DNA of 64,000 nt from Ulvibacter sp. MAR_2010_11 (GCF_002813135.1 NZ_PHTY01000001.1:2041501-2105500); one strand, 5' to 3'; shown: positions 44,142-54,332, counted from the first letter of the stretch. Made by a program: numbers and translations. The notes: a model not told the origin generated them from the sequence alone.

Positions 44142-44774
44142 CTATTTCGAAAAAACAACCAATCTACCTTCAATTTCAACTTTCTTAAAGCCGAAATGCT
44201 CCTGTATCCATTTTAAATTTTCTTCCGAATAAAATAGAACATGTGTGGGATCGTCTTTATAATACCATGTTGCGAACGACTTTTCCTTCGGAAGTAATTC
44301 GGTCATACAAAAAAGCTTTCCCTCCGGTTCCAGCATTTTATGCAGCAATTCAAATTCTTTTTCCGGATTGTGAAAATGCTCGATTACTTCACAGCATACA
44401 ATAAAATCATACGTTTTGTGTAATACCGAAGTATTTGGATGAAAAAAGGGGTCGTAAAGAGAAATAGTATATCCTTTTTCTGAAAGTAATTTGGCAATTA
44501 CAGGTCCCGTTCCCGCGCCAAAATCTAAACCTGTACTCTTTTCGGGGAAGTGTTTTACAACCTCTTCTACTATTGGATTTACAAAATACTGATAGTCATG
44601 ATCGTTTACATCGTTTTCGTGCAATAAATAGCGTTCTTTTTCAGCTTCCCTGTCTAAAAATCCGGCAGGGTCCTTATACACCGAACCACAGGAGTTACAT
44701 AAATAATATGCAACTTCCTGCCGATACAGTAGTAGTTTTGTTTGAAGACTATGGCACAGTATACAGGGTACCAT
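44142..44774 (-). CDS. Zinc-ribbon class I methyltransferase
   Basis: A 210-residue SAM methyltransferase with an N-terminal zinc ribbon (CILCHSL and CNSCGSVY) and then the Rossmann motif LDFGAGTGPVIAKLLSEKG (about residue 82), ISLYDPFF and DFIVCCEVIEHFHNPEKEFELLHKMLEPEGKLFCMTELL. The mix of ribbon and domain is usual for small-molecule or glycan-modifying methyltransferases. It lies directly downstream (8 bases) of the DUF349 gene. Substrate unknown. Confidence 0.82.
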   Translation of the reverse strand: MVPCILCHSLQTKLLLYRQEVAYYLCNSCGSVYKDPAGFLDREAEKERYLLHENDVNDHDYQYFVNPIVEEVVKHFPEKSTGLDFGAGTGPVIAKLLSEKGYTISLYDPFFHPNTSVLHKTYDFIVCCEVIEHFHNPEKEFELLHKMLEPEGKLFCMTELLPKEKSFATWYYKDDPTHVLFYSEENLKWIQEHFGFKKVEIEGRLVVFSK

Positions 44775-44782
44775 AGGTTTTT

Positions 44783-46927
44783 TTATTGAAGGGATTTAAT
44801 TTTTGAAAGCTTTGCCTTCCAAACTTCCAATTGCTCCTTGTGATTTGCAATATTTTTATGCACTTCCTTTACCAAAGGATTATCACTCTTCGCATCCTGA
44901 AAGAAGCCCAAATTGTTTTCCAACTGTCGGATCTCGTCTTTGGTTTCGCCAATCTTTTTGGAGATAAAAAAATGCTCATTCTGAAGTTTTCTTTCGTCTT
45001 CCTGAGAAACCATCGAATTGAGTTTGTTTTCAAATTTAATAAGCTCGGTTTCTTTTTTATCCAAATTAAGCTTTCCAAACAAACCATCAAGAACTTTGTT
45101 GAACTTGCGTTCTATATTGCGCTTGTTATAAGGTACGCGCCCTAATTCTTTCCAAGCCGCAATTTGTCCCTTAATCGTTTTTAAATCGGCTTTGTGCTCT
45201 CCGCTAAGCTCTAAAGACTCAACAGTTTCCAACAATTTCGATTTAGCTTCATAATTTTCGAGCTCTTCTTTATTGGCTTCATTTTTTTGAGCGTGCAACT
45301 GATTGAAATAATGGTTGCAGGCACCTTTAAATTGCTTCCAGATTTTGTCGCTATCCTTCCGTGGTACGTGTCCTATTTGCTTCCAATCGTTCTGAATTTT
45401 CTTCATTAAAGGCGTAACTACGTCAAAATCGTCACTGTCTTTATTCTCTTCAGCTATTTTAATGAGTTCCAGTTTTTTCTCTAAATTCTGGTATTGATCC
45501 TTTTTCTGATTTTTATAAAATGAATTTTTTTCGTGGTTGAAGGTTCTTGTAGCGTCCTTAAAAAGCCCCCATATTTCCTTGTTTTTGGCACGCGGTACTT
45601 TTCCCAACCCAAAGTAGGTATCTCTTAATTCCTGTATTTTTTTAATGGCGTTTTGCCATGCCTGATGACTCGCCTTTGTTTCGGCTGTCACCTGATTTAT
45701 TTGTGCGATCAGCTCTTTTTTCTTTTCATAATTGGTTTCAAACTGTTGCTCCATATCTTTCAGGAGCTCGTGACGTTTGTCGTGAATTACTTTTGTGGAG
45801 GCACTAAACTTATCCCATACTTCTTCGCGGTATTCTTTTGCAACAGGACCAATTTCTTCCTTCCACATTTTATGAAGCATTTGCAACTCCCGGAAGGCTT
45901 TATTCACATCCTCTTCCTGTGCCAACTCTTCAGCTCTACCAATGAGTTTCAATTTTTGCTCCAAATTGTGTTTGAAATCCAGATCCCTGAACTCCCGGTT
46001 AAGATGCAGGAAGTCGTAAAAGTTCTCAACATGATGGTGATAGGTATTCCAGACAATATTGTATTTATCCCGTGGAATAGGTCCGGCTAAATGCCATCGT
46101 TCCTGAATATCCTTAAAGTGTTTGTAAGTGGTATTTATGTTTTCTTCGGCGTTGAGTAAACCTTTTAATTCTTCTATTAATTCCTGTCTTCTGTTAAGGT
46201 TGGCCTGAAGATCTTTCTTTAAATTTTTATAATAATTATTACGCTTTTCCTTGTAATCGAAGTAGATCGAATTGAATTCTTTTTTTAAGGGTGTGGTGTA
46301 ATGAAAGTCGATTATATTGCCGCCTTCTGCTAAGAATTCTTCTTTTTTCTGTTCCAGCTCCTCCGTAAATTTTGCATTGAATTCGGTTTTAATCTCTTCC
46401 ACCTCATTCTTAATCTCGTGCGCAGGTTTGTTTTTCAGTAATTTTTCAAATTCTGAAATTAATTCCTTTTTAGTAAGTGCGTGGTAGTCCTTATCTTCAT
46501 CGTCCTTCTCATCATCTTCATCGTCATCGGAGGATGAAACTTCCTCTTCCTCTTCGTGTTCTTCTTCGGTCTCTGCTTCTTTTCCGACTTTAGGAGTGGT
46601 AGCTTCTGCTTCCACTGTAGTATTTTCCACTTCTTCTGAAACTTCGGTGGGGGTGGTGTCTTCTTTTTCTTCTGAAGCAATAGCATCACTTTCAGTTGCT
46701 TCAACAGTCGCATCTAATTCCGACCCCTCAGTTTCCTCAGCCTCACTAGTTTTTACTACTTCCGCATCACCACTTTCAGTAGCTTCATTGGTTTCTTCTT
46801 TTTCGGAAACATCGCTCTCTGCAGCTGCAGTAGTTTCTTCATTTTTGGAAGCCACTTTTGCAGTTTCATCTACCTGCGATTCGTTGTTGGGGATTTCTTT
46901 TTCTTTAGGCTCTTTTTTGTCGGACAT
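44783..46927 (-). CDS. DUF349 repeat protein
   Basis: A 714-residue soluble protein. ATG 46927 gives MSDKKEPKEKE; a Met three codons upstream is possible. Residues 1-150 are a low-complexity acidic Glu/Thr/Ser/Val region; the rest is a long alpha-helical, highly charged stretch with at least five DUF349 units, seen in motifs such as WHLAGPIPRDKYNIVWNTYHH, TYFGLGKVPRAKNKEIWGLF and DWKQIGHVPRKDSDKIWKQF. The family is common in Bacteroidota, with unknown role; coiled-coil scaffolding or nucleic-acid binding is plausible. Confidence 0.85.
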   Translation of the reverse strand: MSDKKEPKEKEIPNNESQVDETAKVASKNEETTAAAESDVSEKEETNEATESGDAEVVKTSEAEETEGSELDATVEATESDAIASEEKEDTTPTEVSEEVENTTVEAEATTPKVGKEAETEEEHEEEEEVSSSDDDEDDEKDDEDKDYHALTKKELISEFEKLLKNKPAHEIKNEVEEIKTEFNAKFTEELEQKKEEFLAEGGNIIDFHYTTPLKKEFNSIYFDYKEKRNNYYKNLKKDLQANLNRRQELIEELKGLLNAEENINTTYKHFKDIQERWHLAGPIPRDKYNIVWNTYHHHVENFYDFLHLNREFRDLDFKHNLEQKLKLIGRAEELAQEEDVNKAFRELQMLHKMWKEEIGPVAKEYREEVWDKFSASTKVIHDKRHELLKDMEQQFETNYEKKKELIAQINQVTAETKASHQAWQNAIKKIQELRDTYFGLGKVPRAKNKEIWGLFKDATRTFNHEKNSFYKNQKKDQYQNLEKKLELIKIAEENKDSDDFDVVTPLMKKIQNDWKQIGHVPRKDSDKIWKQFKGACNHYFNQLHAQKNEANKEELENYEAKSKLLETVESLELSGEHKADLKTIKGQIAAWKELGRVPYNKRNIERKFNKVLDGLFGKLNLDKKETELIKFENKLNSMVSQEDERKLQNEHFFISKKIGETKDEIRQLENNLGFFQDAKSDNPLVKEVHKNIANHKEQLEVWKAKLSKIKSLQ

Positions 46928-47029
46928 CTCTTTCAATGTTTAGGTTCGTTATTCTTGGTCGGTCAAGATACTAACTACTCGTCAAATGGCAAAGTTTGGG
47001 GTGTTTTTTTGGGAATATTTAAAGAAAAA

Positions 47030-47761
47030 TTATGATTTCCAGATTTTCCATGCTTTTTTCGCTTGAAACTCCAGCATCTTGATGCCATTGCTTACCCTGG
47101 CTCCCTTTGCAAAGCCTTTTTTTAAAAACTCGGTTTCTCTGGGGTTATAAATTAAATCGAAAAGGAGGTGTTTGTCTGTAAGATAGTGATATGGAATGTT
47201 CGGACATTCGTGTACGTTGGGGAAGGTGCCTAAGGGCGTGCAGTTAATAATTAGGAAGTGAGATGAAATAACCTCCCTTGTGAGGTCTTTGTAGGTGATG
47301 GTTTTATCGGTCTTATCTCTTGTAACAACTTTATAGTCAAAATCCATGGTATCCAACACGTAGGCAATTGCTTTGGCGGCACCGCCGTTTCCTAATATTA
47401 AGGCTGTTTTCTTATGAATAGGAAACAAATTGGCAAGGGCTTTCGCAAAACCGTAATGGTCTGTGTTGTATCCAACAAGTCTGCCGTCCCTATGCAATTT
47501 AATAGTGTTCACCGCTCCTATTTTTAGTGCCTCCTTGTCAACTCTATCCATATAGGGAAGTACAGACTCTTTGTAAGGGATGGTTACATTTAAGCCTTTT
47601 AAATCTGCATTTTGCTCAAAAATTTTTGGCAATTCTTCGATGCTTTGAATGTCAAAATTATGGTATGTATCTTGTCTTTTTTCTTTTTCAAATTTTACTG
47701 AAAAAAAAGTTTTGGAAAAAGAGTAGCCTATATTTCTTCCTACAAGTCCGTATTTAGCCAT
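47030..47761 (-). CDS. aroE: Shikimate dehydrogenase
   Basis: Reduces 3-dehydroshikimate with NADPH in aromatic amino-acid synthesis. The 243-residue protein has GLVGRNIGYSFSKTFF at the N-terminus, the catalytic Lys in LNVTIPYKESVLPYMD, GAVNTIKL and GYNTDHYGFAKAL, and the NADPH loop ALILGNGGAAKAIAYVL. It is slightly short but complete. Its start overlaps the DUF368 stop by 8 bases, implying an operon with the two DUF368 genes. Confidence 0.95.
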   Translation of the reverse strand: MAKYGLVGRNIGYSFSKTFFSVKFEKEKRQDTYHNFDIQSIEELPKIFEQNADLKGLNVTIPYKESVLPYMDRVDKEALKIGAVNTIKLHRDGRLVGYNTDHYGFAKALANLFPIHKKTALILGNGGAAKAIAYVLDTMDFDYKVVTRDKTDKTITYKDLTREVISSHFLIINCTPLGTFPNVHECPNIPYHYLTDKHLLFDLIYNPRETEFLKKGFAKGARVSNGIKMLEFQAKKAWKIWKS

Positions 47762-48776
47762 GCTGTGGTGTTTGTGTTTTGTGATACCAGTCTAAACTTA
47801 ACACAATGAGAATGCCTAAAATTATAAAAAAAATAGCCAAATAAGTTTCGGTTGAGAATTCTGAAGGTAAATAGCGGTCATAGCCGGTAATTATTTCTCT
47901 CCCATTGGCATCAATTTTAACATTGCCAAGGCTGTCGGTCTCTAATCTTTTCAGCTTCCAGGGCCACACCACGCCCAATGAACCGGCAATAAAGCCAATA
48001 ATTACTGCATAGGTTGCTTTTTTGAACCGTTTTAGCACATAGCCCAACAAATGTGATAGGGAAACCAGACCGGCAAGTGAACCTAACGAAAATACGGCAA
48101 GCACCTTAAGCAGTTCGACCCGCTCTGTATTGTCGATAAAGCTAAAATCGAATTGAAATATATCGGCCATGGTATCGAATAATGCATTCACCGAATCCAC
48201 CAGTAGCAGTACATAATTCCCAAACAGAATTAATATAAAAGACCCTGATAGTCCGGGAAGTGTCATTCCGGAAACTCCAATGATTCCGCAGAAAAAAACG
48301 AAAAGCAGGTTGCTATTCTCCTTGGCGGGTTCCAAAAAACTAATACCAACACCTGCAATAATTCCGCAAAGCAAATACAAAACGTATTTTCGGTTCCACT
48401 CGCCAAAATCCTTGGCGATGAAATAAATAGACCCCATTATCATTCCAAAAAATGCGCTCCAAACATAGAGTTCATAATGATCAATTAGGTAATCCAGGAC
48501 TTTAGAGACACTAAAATAACTTATCACCATCCCAAGAATGAGAAGCCCCAGAAATCGTCCGTTGATATATTGGATAAAACTTTTAAATCGGCCGTTTATA
48601 AGAAGAGCAAATGCCTTGCGGTTTATTTTCTGAAGTGAATAAATAAATTCTTCGTAAAATCCCGCAACAAATGCAACGACACCTCCGGAAACTCCGGGTA
48701 CTTTATTTGCCGCTCCCATGGCAAGTCCTTTTAGGACCAACCACACTTTATCTGCAAAGGAACGTTCTTGGTACAT
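47754..48776 (-). CDS. DUF368 membrane protein, copy 2 (PopT-like)
   Basis: A 340-residue integral membrane protein with about eight to nine helices. Near the N-terminus is MGAANKVPGVSGGVVAFVAGFYEEF and in the middle GIIGVSGMTLPGLSGSFILILFGNY, the duplicated family motif, suggesting an inverted-repeat transporter. DUF368 proteins have been reported as polyprenyl-phosphate (undecaprenyl-phosphate) translocases (PopT). It starts directly at the stop of its paralogue (the genes abut) and overlaps aroE. Confidence 0.88.
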   Translation of the reverse strand: MYQERSFADKVWLVLKGLAMGAANKVPGVSGGVVAFVAGFYEEFIYSLQKINRKAFALLINGRFKSFIQYINGRFLGLLILGMVISYFSVSKVLDYLIDHYELYVWSAFFGMIMGSIYFIAKDFGEWNRKYVLYLLCGIIAGVGISFLEPAKENSNLLFVFFCGIIGVSGMTLPGLSGSFILILFGNYVLLLVDSVNALFDTMADIFQFDFSFIDNTERVELLKVLAVFSLGSLAGLVSLSHLLGYVLKRFKKATYAVIIGFIAGSLGVVWPWKLKRLETDSLGNVKIDANGREIITGYDRYLPSEFSTETYLAIFFIILGILIVLSLDWYHKTQTPQHG

Positions 48777-49796
48777 TTAGCTGGGCGTTTTGGTTACGGC
48801 AATACGTTCTAACATAAAAATAGTTAAAAAGCCTATAACGGCAAAGAGTAGGGCATAGGCTATTTGGGGATCGATAGCGTTATTAATTTCTGAATAATGA
48901 AACGGACTCACACTTTTTTCGTAAGCTGTTTTATACGTTTCAAAATCCTGATTGTTTTTTTGCATGATAGAAAGTGTGCCGATATCCGAAACCGTACCAA
49001 AATCCAATATTTGGCTCTCTTCTTTTGAAAAAACAGTAAGCGTCTCTTTCCATGGCCATACCTTATTTAAAGAACCCACTATAAAACCGGTAAGCAATGC
49101 CAAGGTGGTGTTTTTATAATTATTAAAAAGCCATTTTAATACTCTGCTAAAGCTTAGCAAACCTATTACTGCTCCTGCCACAAAAATTAGCAAACGCTTA
49201 ATGTCTAAATCGACTATGGCATCGCTTAGTGTTTTATAGGCTCCCAATATCACAAGAATAAACGATCCCGATATTCCGGGAAGAATCATGGCGCAAATTG
49301 CAATGGCGCCGGCAAAGAAAAGATAGAGTGCATTTTCATTGGACCCTAAAGACGGAAGCGTAGTAATAAAATATGCTCCCAGCGTTCCCAATACAAGCGC
49401 AATGAAAACTTTAAGATTCCAATAGGCTATTTGCTTTCCCACATAATAAATACTCGCTATAATTAATCCGAAAAAGAAAGCCCAGATTAGGATGGGATGG
49501 TTTTCTATAAGATATTTTGCCAATCGCATAAACGAAACAAAACTTATAAGAATCCCCGTTAGCAAGGCAACTAAAAAGTTGCCATTGACTTGTTTCCAAA
49601 AGGCATTGAACCCTTGCTTGCGCAAAGTGGTGAACAGACTTAAATTTACATTACTAATAGTGGTGACCAGCTCTTCGTAAATTCCCGAAATAAAAGCAAT
49701 AGTTCCTCCGGATACTCCGGGAACCGCATCTGCGGCACCCATTGCCAAGCCTTTTAATGTAATAATAAGATATTGGGAGAAATTACGTGATGGCAT
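48777..49796 (-). CDS. DUF368 membrane protein, copy 1 (PopT-like)
   Basis: A second DUF368 protein of 339 residues from ATG 49796 (MPSRNFSQYLIITLKGLAMG); an earlier ATG at 49817 is possible. It has the paired motifs MGAADAVPGVSGGTIAFISGIYEEL and CAMILPGISGSFILVILGAYK. It differs considerably from the copy at 47754, so this is an old duplication. Polyprenyl-phosphate recycling to the cytoplasmic face is the inferred function. It follows the TPR gene by 32 bases. Confidence 0.88.
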   Translation of the reverse strand: MPSRNFSQYLIITLKGLAMGAADAVPGVSGGTIAFISGIYEELVTTISNVNLSLFTTLRKQGFNAFWKQVNGNFLVALLTGILISFVSFMRLAKYLIENHPILIWAFFFGLIIASIYYVGKQIAYWNLKVFIALVLGTLGAYFITTLPSLGSNENALYLFFAGAIAICAMILPGISGSFILVILGAYKTLSDAIVDLDIKRLLIFVAGAVIGLLSFSRVLKWLFNNYKNTTLALLTGFIVGSLNKVWPWKETLTVFSKEESQILDFGTVSDIGTLSIMQKNNQDFETYKTAYEKSVSPFHYSEINNAIDPQIAYALLFAVIGFLTIFMLERIAVTKTPS

Positions 49797-49828
49797 ACTT
49801 TGAAAATCTATGCCCAAAAATACGTAAT

Positions 49829-51229
49829 TTAAAGTGAAGGATTTTGGTGAATTTTTATTATTTCTTTCACCCTTTTTTGTTCGTAAACCGAAGGAAATAA
49901 CTCTTCGATAATGATTATAAATTCCGGGTCGTGTGTAAGTCCGTTTTTCAAATGAAACTCTCCTTTATTGTCTTCATTCAGAAAATAAAACAGCCCTGAC
50001 AGCCTAAATTCTACTTCGGCATTTTCGGGATAGAATTCCATTGCCTGTAACAAGTTTTTTACAGCCGCTTCGTATTCGCCCAAACGAATTAATATATCTG
50101 TTCGGGAAAGCCAGGTATCCAATTCGTAGTTGCCCAACTCAATAGATCTTCTAAATCCGTGTTCGGCTTCTTCAAAGAGACTCAAACGATTGCTTATTTT
50201 GGCATAGCGCTTCCAATACAACACATTTTCACTGTCAATATTAATTGCCTTGTCTATGTAATAAAAGGCTTTTTGGTAGTTCTTCTTCTTAAAATAGAAA
50301 TCGGTAATCGCAATCCAACCTTTATCCAATAAGGCATCTTCTTCTACACATTTGGTATAGAATTGAAGCGCCATTTCACTGTCTTTCAACTTTTCGTAGC
50401 ATTTGCCAATACGCAGCAAGGCAAAGGAAGTTGGATCGTCCAAACCAAGCGTAATGGTATAGCTTTCAATAGCTTCGTTGTATTGCTTCAGGCGTTCCAG
50501 CACCTTTCCTTTTTCCAAGTAGGCGCCTATAAAACTATCATCACTTATTATGGCAAAATCGAAGGCAGCCAGTGCTTTTTTGTACTCCTTAAGCATATAA
50601 TACTGCTTTCCAACCTGATGCCATGCAACTTCGCAATACGGATTTTTATTCAGGAAATCGTTTAAATAATCGATTGCCGCCTCGTGTTGTTCCAGATAAT
50701 CGAAACAGTAAATAATATTATATAAAGCAGAGTAATCTTCTTCGTCCTGCTCCAGGCACTTCATAAAATAGAACTTGGCATTCTCGAAATCCTCCATAAA
50801 CAAATACTCCATCCCCATAAGAGATAGTACATCGGCTTCGTCATTGGTGATTTCCAGAGCCTGTTCTAATAAAAGTATGGCCTCCTTGTGTTTGTCACGG
50901 CGGGAAAAGATATTTGCTTTCTGAATGTAGATTTCTTCGTTAGACTGCTCTAAAACATACAATTCGTCCAATATGGCTTCGGCAGTGTCCAGCTGATTCT
51001 CAAAAATGTACATCTCTACCCGAAACAATTTTAAATTCGTTGAGGTAGGATGTTGTTCAAGTCCCAGTTTGGTTGCCTTTTTGGCAAGGGCAATCTTTCC
51101 ATTTTCCAAATAATAGTGAATAATCTCTTCGAACTCTTCGGAGTCGAAGAAGAGTATACTATTTGTCTTTAGCATGGATTCAAATCGGGTAAGTGAGAAG
51201 TTGTTATGCTCGTTAGGGCTCAATTGCAT
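49829..51229 (-). CDS. Tetratricopeptide-repeat protein
   Basis: A 466-residue all-alpha protein with a chain of TPR units, roughly a dozen 34-residue repeats (for example EAILLLEQALEITNDEADVLSLMGMEYLFMEDFENAKFYFMKCLE and KKALAAFDFAIISDDSFIGAYLEKGKVLERLKQYNEAIESY). There is no signal peptide or membrane segment, so it is probably a cytoplasmic scaffold. It heads the operon with the two DUF368 genes and aroE. The partner is unknown. Confidence 0.9.
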   Translation of the reverse strand: MQLSPNEHNNFSLTRFESMLKTNSILFFDSEEFEEIIHYYLENGKIALAKKATKLGLEQHPTSTNLKLFRVEMYIFENQLDTAEAILDELYVLEQSNEEIYIQKANIFSRRDKHKEAILLLEQALEITNDEADVLSLMGMEYLFMEDFENAKFYFMKCLEQDEEDYSALYNIIYCFDYLEQHEAAIDYLNDFLNKNPYCEVAWHQVGKQYYMLKEYKKALAAFDFAIISDDSFIGAYLEKGKVLERLKQYNEAIESYTITLGLDDPTSFALLRIGKCYEKLKDSEMALQFYTKCVEEDALLDKGWIAITDFYFKKKNYQKAFYYIDKAINIDSENVLYWKRYAKISNRLSLFEEAEHGFRRSIELGNYELDTWLSRTDILIRLGEYEAAVKNLLQAMEFYPENAEVEFRLSGLFYFLNEDNKGEFHLKNGLTHDPEFIIIIEELFPSVYEQKRVKEIIKIHQNPSL

Positions 51230-51366
51230 ACGCAGCGGTTTAACTGTTTCTTCTATTTTAAAGATAGTAATGTAAGAAAGAATTCAATAGTTATGCCGTT
51301 ATTGTTGTTAACAGGCTTATTAACAGATTTTTTAGAGTTTATTTTACTGAAATTCAGTTGTGTAAA

Positions 51367-52557
51367 TCATTTTCCCTTTTTTTGAATACTGTCAAGTACC
51401 TCCGTCAATATGGCACATCCTTCCTCAATTTCTGCAATGCTAATGGTAAGCGGGGGTGTTATACGAATGGCTTTGGGTTCAAACAACAACCAGAAGAGGA
51501 TCAAACCGCGTTCCTTACAGGTGAGAATTACTTCGGATGCGATTTCGGCAGATTCCAGCAGTATGGCAAGCATCAAGCCTTTTCCTCTTACTTCTGAAAT
51601 TAGTGGGTGTTGCAATAGTTTTCTGAAGACTTTTTCTTTCTGAAGTGTTTCAGTTATTAGGTTTGTTTCTAAAAGCTCTTTCAGTGTAGCCAATGCGGCC
51701 GAAGCAATCACGGGATTGCCACCAAAGGTGGTGATATGACCTAATTTCGGATTGTCTTTCAGCAAATCCATATGCGCTTTTGAAGCGGTAAAGGCCCCAA
51801 TTGGGAGTCCGCCACCCATTCCTTTGCCCATCACCAAAATATCGGGAACCACTTCGTAGTGTTCAAAACCAAATAATTTACCGGTACGACCAAACCCCGG
51901 CTGAATTTCATCCAGAATAAGTAAGGCTCCTACGGACTCACACTTTGCTTTTACCTTCTTAAGATAATCGTTCGTGGGAAGTATAAAACCGGCGCCACCC
52001 TGTATGGTCTCCAAAATAATGGCAGCGGTTTTTGAGGTAATTTTCTCAAGATCCGCTTCGTTGTTAAATGTTACAGGATGACAATGAGGCAGCAAGGGTT
52101 CAAATGGTTTTCTACGCTCTTCGTTTCCCATTACGCTCATGGAGCCCATGGTATTTCCATGGTACGCATCAATGGCGTATAAAATTTCTGATCTTCCGGT
52201 CACTCTTCGGGCTAGTTTTAAAGCGCCTTCAATGGCTTCTGTACCGCTATTCACCAAATAGGTAGTTTCTAAGGGAGACGGCAGTTTTTCAGCCAATAAT
52301 TTTGACAATGCAACGGCAGGTTCCTGAATGTATTCTCCATAAACCATAACGTGCAGATAGGCTTCCAACTGCTTTTTAACAGCCTCCACAACCCTGGGAT
52401 GACAATGCCCCAACGTACAGGCCGATACTCCGGCTACAAAATCGAGATGCTTTTTGCCTTCGGAATCGTAAATATAGCTGCCCTTTGCATGCGAGATTTC
52501 CATGGCTAAAGGATGGGGTGTGGTTTGTGCCTGATATGTAAAAAAGTCGTTTTTCAC
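51367..52557 (-). CDS. Class III aminotransferase (acetylornithine/DapC-like)
   Basis: A 396-residue PLP class III aminotransferase: YVNSGTEAIEGALKLARRVTGR-type pocket (written LVNSGTEAIEGALKLARR), ILDEIQPGFGRTGKLFGFEHY with the PLP Asp, and VMGKGMGGGLPIGAF with the PLP Lys. The family includes acetylornithine, succinyl-ornithine and N-succinyl-diaminopimelate aminotransferases. Since dapD is in the window, DapC-like activity in lysine synthesis is possible, but substrate class cannot be read from sequence. It overlaps the OstA-like stop by one base. Confidence 0.86.
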   Translation of the reverse strand: MKNDFFTYQAQTTPHPLAMEISHAKGSYIYDSEGKKHLDFVAGVSACTLGHCHPRVVEAVKKQLEAYLHVMVYGEYIQEPAVALSKLLAEKLPSPLETTYLVNSGTEAIEGALKLARRVTGRSEILYAIDAYHGNTMGSMSVMGNEERRKPFEPLLPHCHPVTFNNEADLEKITSKTAAIILETIQGGAGFILPTNDYLKKVKAKCESVGALLILDEIQPGFGRTGKLFGFEHYEVVPDILVMGKGMGGGLPIGAFTASKAHMDLLKDNPKLGHITTFGGNPVIASAALATLKELLETNLITETLQKEKVFRKLLQHPLISEVRGKGLMLAILLESAEIASEVILTCKERGLILFWLLFEPKAIRITPPLTISIAEIEEGCAILTEVLDSIQKKGK

Positions 52558-54332
52558 TATTGATCTTTTTTTACGGAAGGCTTTTTAGTTCCGGTGCTGT
52601 CTTTTTTCGGAATTCCCTCTTCCAGTTCAGATTCTTCGGTCATGGGTTTGGGGTCGTCGGGGTTATTCTGAAAATCCTTGGGTTTTAATTTGGACGCTTC
52701 GGGAATCTCCAGCTTGTCTTCGGGAATGTCCTCAAAAAATTCACCTTCATCTTTCGGTAACGGAATTCCCTTAATTTTTGGTAATACCGGAGGTTCCTTT
52801 CCTTTAAATAAATCGTTTACTTTCAGCAATCGCTCTTCTCCACGCCAGATAAAACCGGGTAGTAATCGTGCATTTTCCGGAAATTTGGACAACGGATAAA
52901 TTTTCCCTTTCGCCTGCTTAATAAATTTGATACCCGAAATCTGCTGGGCTTCCAAATACAACTGAATGGAGCTTGAAGTGGTATTATTAATCCCAATCAA
53001 TTCGTTTTTGTCGTTCCTTGGATAGTAAATTACCTGTGCGTTTTTTATGATATTTACTGTGTCCAACTCGTTGTTTGTGAACAATCCAATAAGGCGTTCT
53101 CCCGAAACCTGATTGTATCCTGCACTGTCTCTTTGCACAAGAAACGCATTATTGAATACTTTTAAAGTGTCCAGTTTTTCGGTTTTGGTGTTGGATAAAA
53201 TATGAATAGTATCGCCGGTCATCTGATTTTCACCACTCCATAAAACAGGGTTGCGCAATAATTTGGTAATTCCCTTTTTCTGATTTAAATAAATGGAATC
53301 ACATTTCCCACTGGTAGGATCTTCGCCCGGAAGACCTTGTTTAAACATTCGGGCTCTGTAATACCCTTTGATAATCCTATTTTCAGGCTTTCCGGTAACC
53401 TGAAGCGTATCTGCATGTACGTAAATCGAATCATTGTCCCGAAGCGTCACCGCTACCGCTCGTTTTGTGATAAAAACCGAATCTTTGGCACGAAATACTT
53501 CGGCGTAATGCCCTCGAATAATACTCTTGTTTAAGGTGTCCAGGACTTTTATATTATTGGTGGCCGATGCAAAACTCTTGTTTCGGTCAAAATAAATACT
53601 ATCGCCATAGAGTATCCGATTGTTGTAATCTACACGCGAATTTTTTACAAAATACCCCGTGTCGTTTCGGGTATCATAATATCCGCGTTCACAATAGACA
53701 GTACTGGTTTCGCTTACAATAGTAGATTTACCGTATAAATAAGCGCCTCCTGTTTCCGAATAGAAATCGAGTTGCTCACTGTTTACTGTATATTTTGGGT
53801 TGACGATTTTTACGCCCGACAAAAATTGATATTTTTTTGTTTCGGCATAGTAGCGGCCAATTCTACTGGTTAGGGTACTCGCGGTATCCCTTACGGTTCC
53901 GCCCGTTCGATAAAAAGCTTGTTGCTTGATGCGGTCAAAGTAGAGGGTGTCGGTTCGTAGCGTAGTTTTGGGTTCGGTTAGAACAACGTCACCACTGGCA
54001 AAGGCAAATTGGGTGTTTCCGTTGTATTCGGCATATTTGCTATTCATGGAAACCGTGTCGCCTTGGGCGATACGAACAGTCCCGTAGGCTTTTACGAAAT
54101 TGTCCTTTAAGTAAACAAAGGCCTGATCGCACCACATTTCAACGCCTTCATGCACTATGTAAACCTGTCCTGTTTCGTCTTTGGTGTAGATAACTGCATC
54201 GGGGAATTCAGGTTTTTTTTCAAGATAACCGGACTGCACCGAAACCTTGGTAGTACCATTACCGTCCTGGGCAAAAAGTGTTATTCCGAAGAAGAGAAAC
54301 ACTATAAAAAATATGTTCTTTGATAATTTCAA
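52557..54332 (-). CDS. OstA-like (LptA/LptD N-terminal-like) protein
   Basis: A 591-residue secreted protein (signal MKLSKNIFFIVFLFFGITLFA) of the flavobacterial OstA-like family. Residues about 60-260 match the beta-jellyroll OstA domain (YAEYNGNTQFAFASGDVVLTEPKTTLRTDTLYFD and ERGYYDTRNDTGYFVKNSRVDYNNRILYGDSIYFD), the fold that carries LPS across the periplasm in LptA/LptD. The C-terminal tail is Pro/Lys/Glu-rich. I infer a role in LPS transport. It sits 49 bases after purA and is coupled to the aminotransferase. Confidence 0.87.
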   Translation of the reverse strand: MKLSKNIFFIVFLFFGITLFAQDGNGTTKVSVQSGYLEKKPEFPDAVIYTKDETGQVYIVHEGVEMWCDQAFVYLKDNFVKAYGTVRIAQGDTVSMNSKYAEYNGNTQFAFASGDVVLTEPKTTLRTDTLYFDRIKQQAFYRTGGTVRDTASTLTSRIGRYYAETKKYQFLSGVKIVNPKYTVNSEQLDFYSETGGAYLYGKSTIVSETSTVYCERGYYDTRNDTGYFVKNSRVDYNNRILYGDSIYFDRNKSFASATNNIKVLDTLNKSIIRGHYAEVFRAKDSVFITKRAVAVTLRDNDSIYVHADTLQVTGKPENRIIKGYYRARMFKQGLPGEDPTSGKCDSIYLNQKKGITKLLRNPVLWSGENQMTGDTIHILSNTKTEKLDTLKVFNNAFLVQRDSAGYNQVSGERLIGLFTNNELDTVNIIKNAQVIYYPRNDKNELIGINNTTSSSIQLYLEAQQISGIKFIKQAKGKIYPLSKFPENARLLPGFIWRGEERLLKVNDLFKGKEPPVLPKIKGIPLPKDEGEFFEDIPEDKLEIPEASKLKPKDFQNNPDDPKPMTEESELEEGIPKKDSTGTKKPSVKKDQ

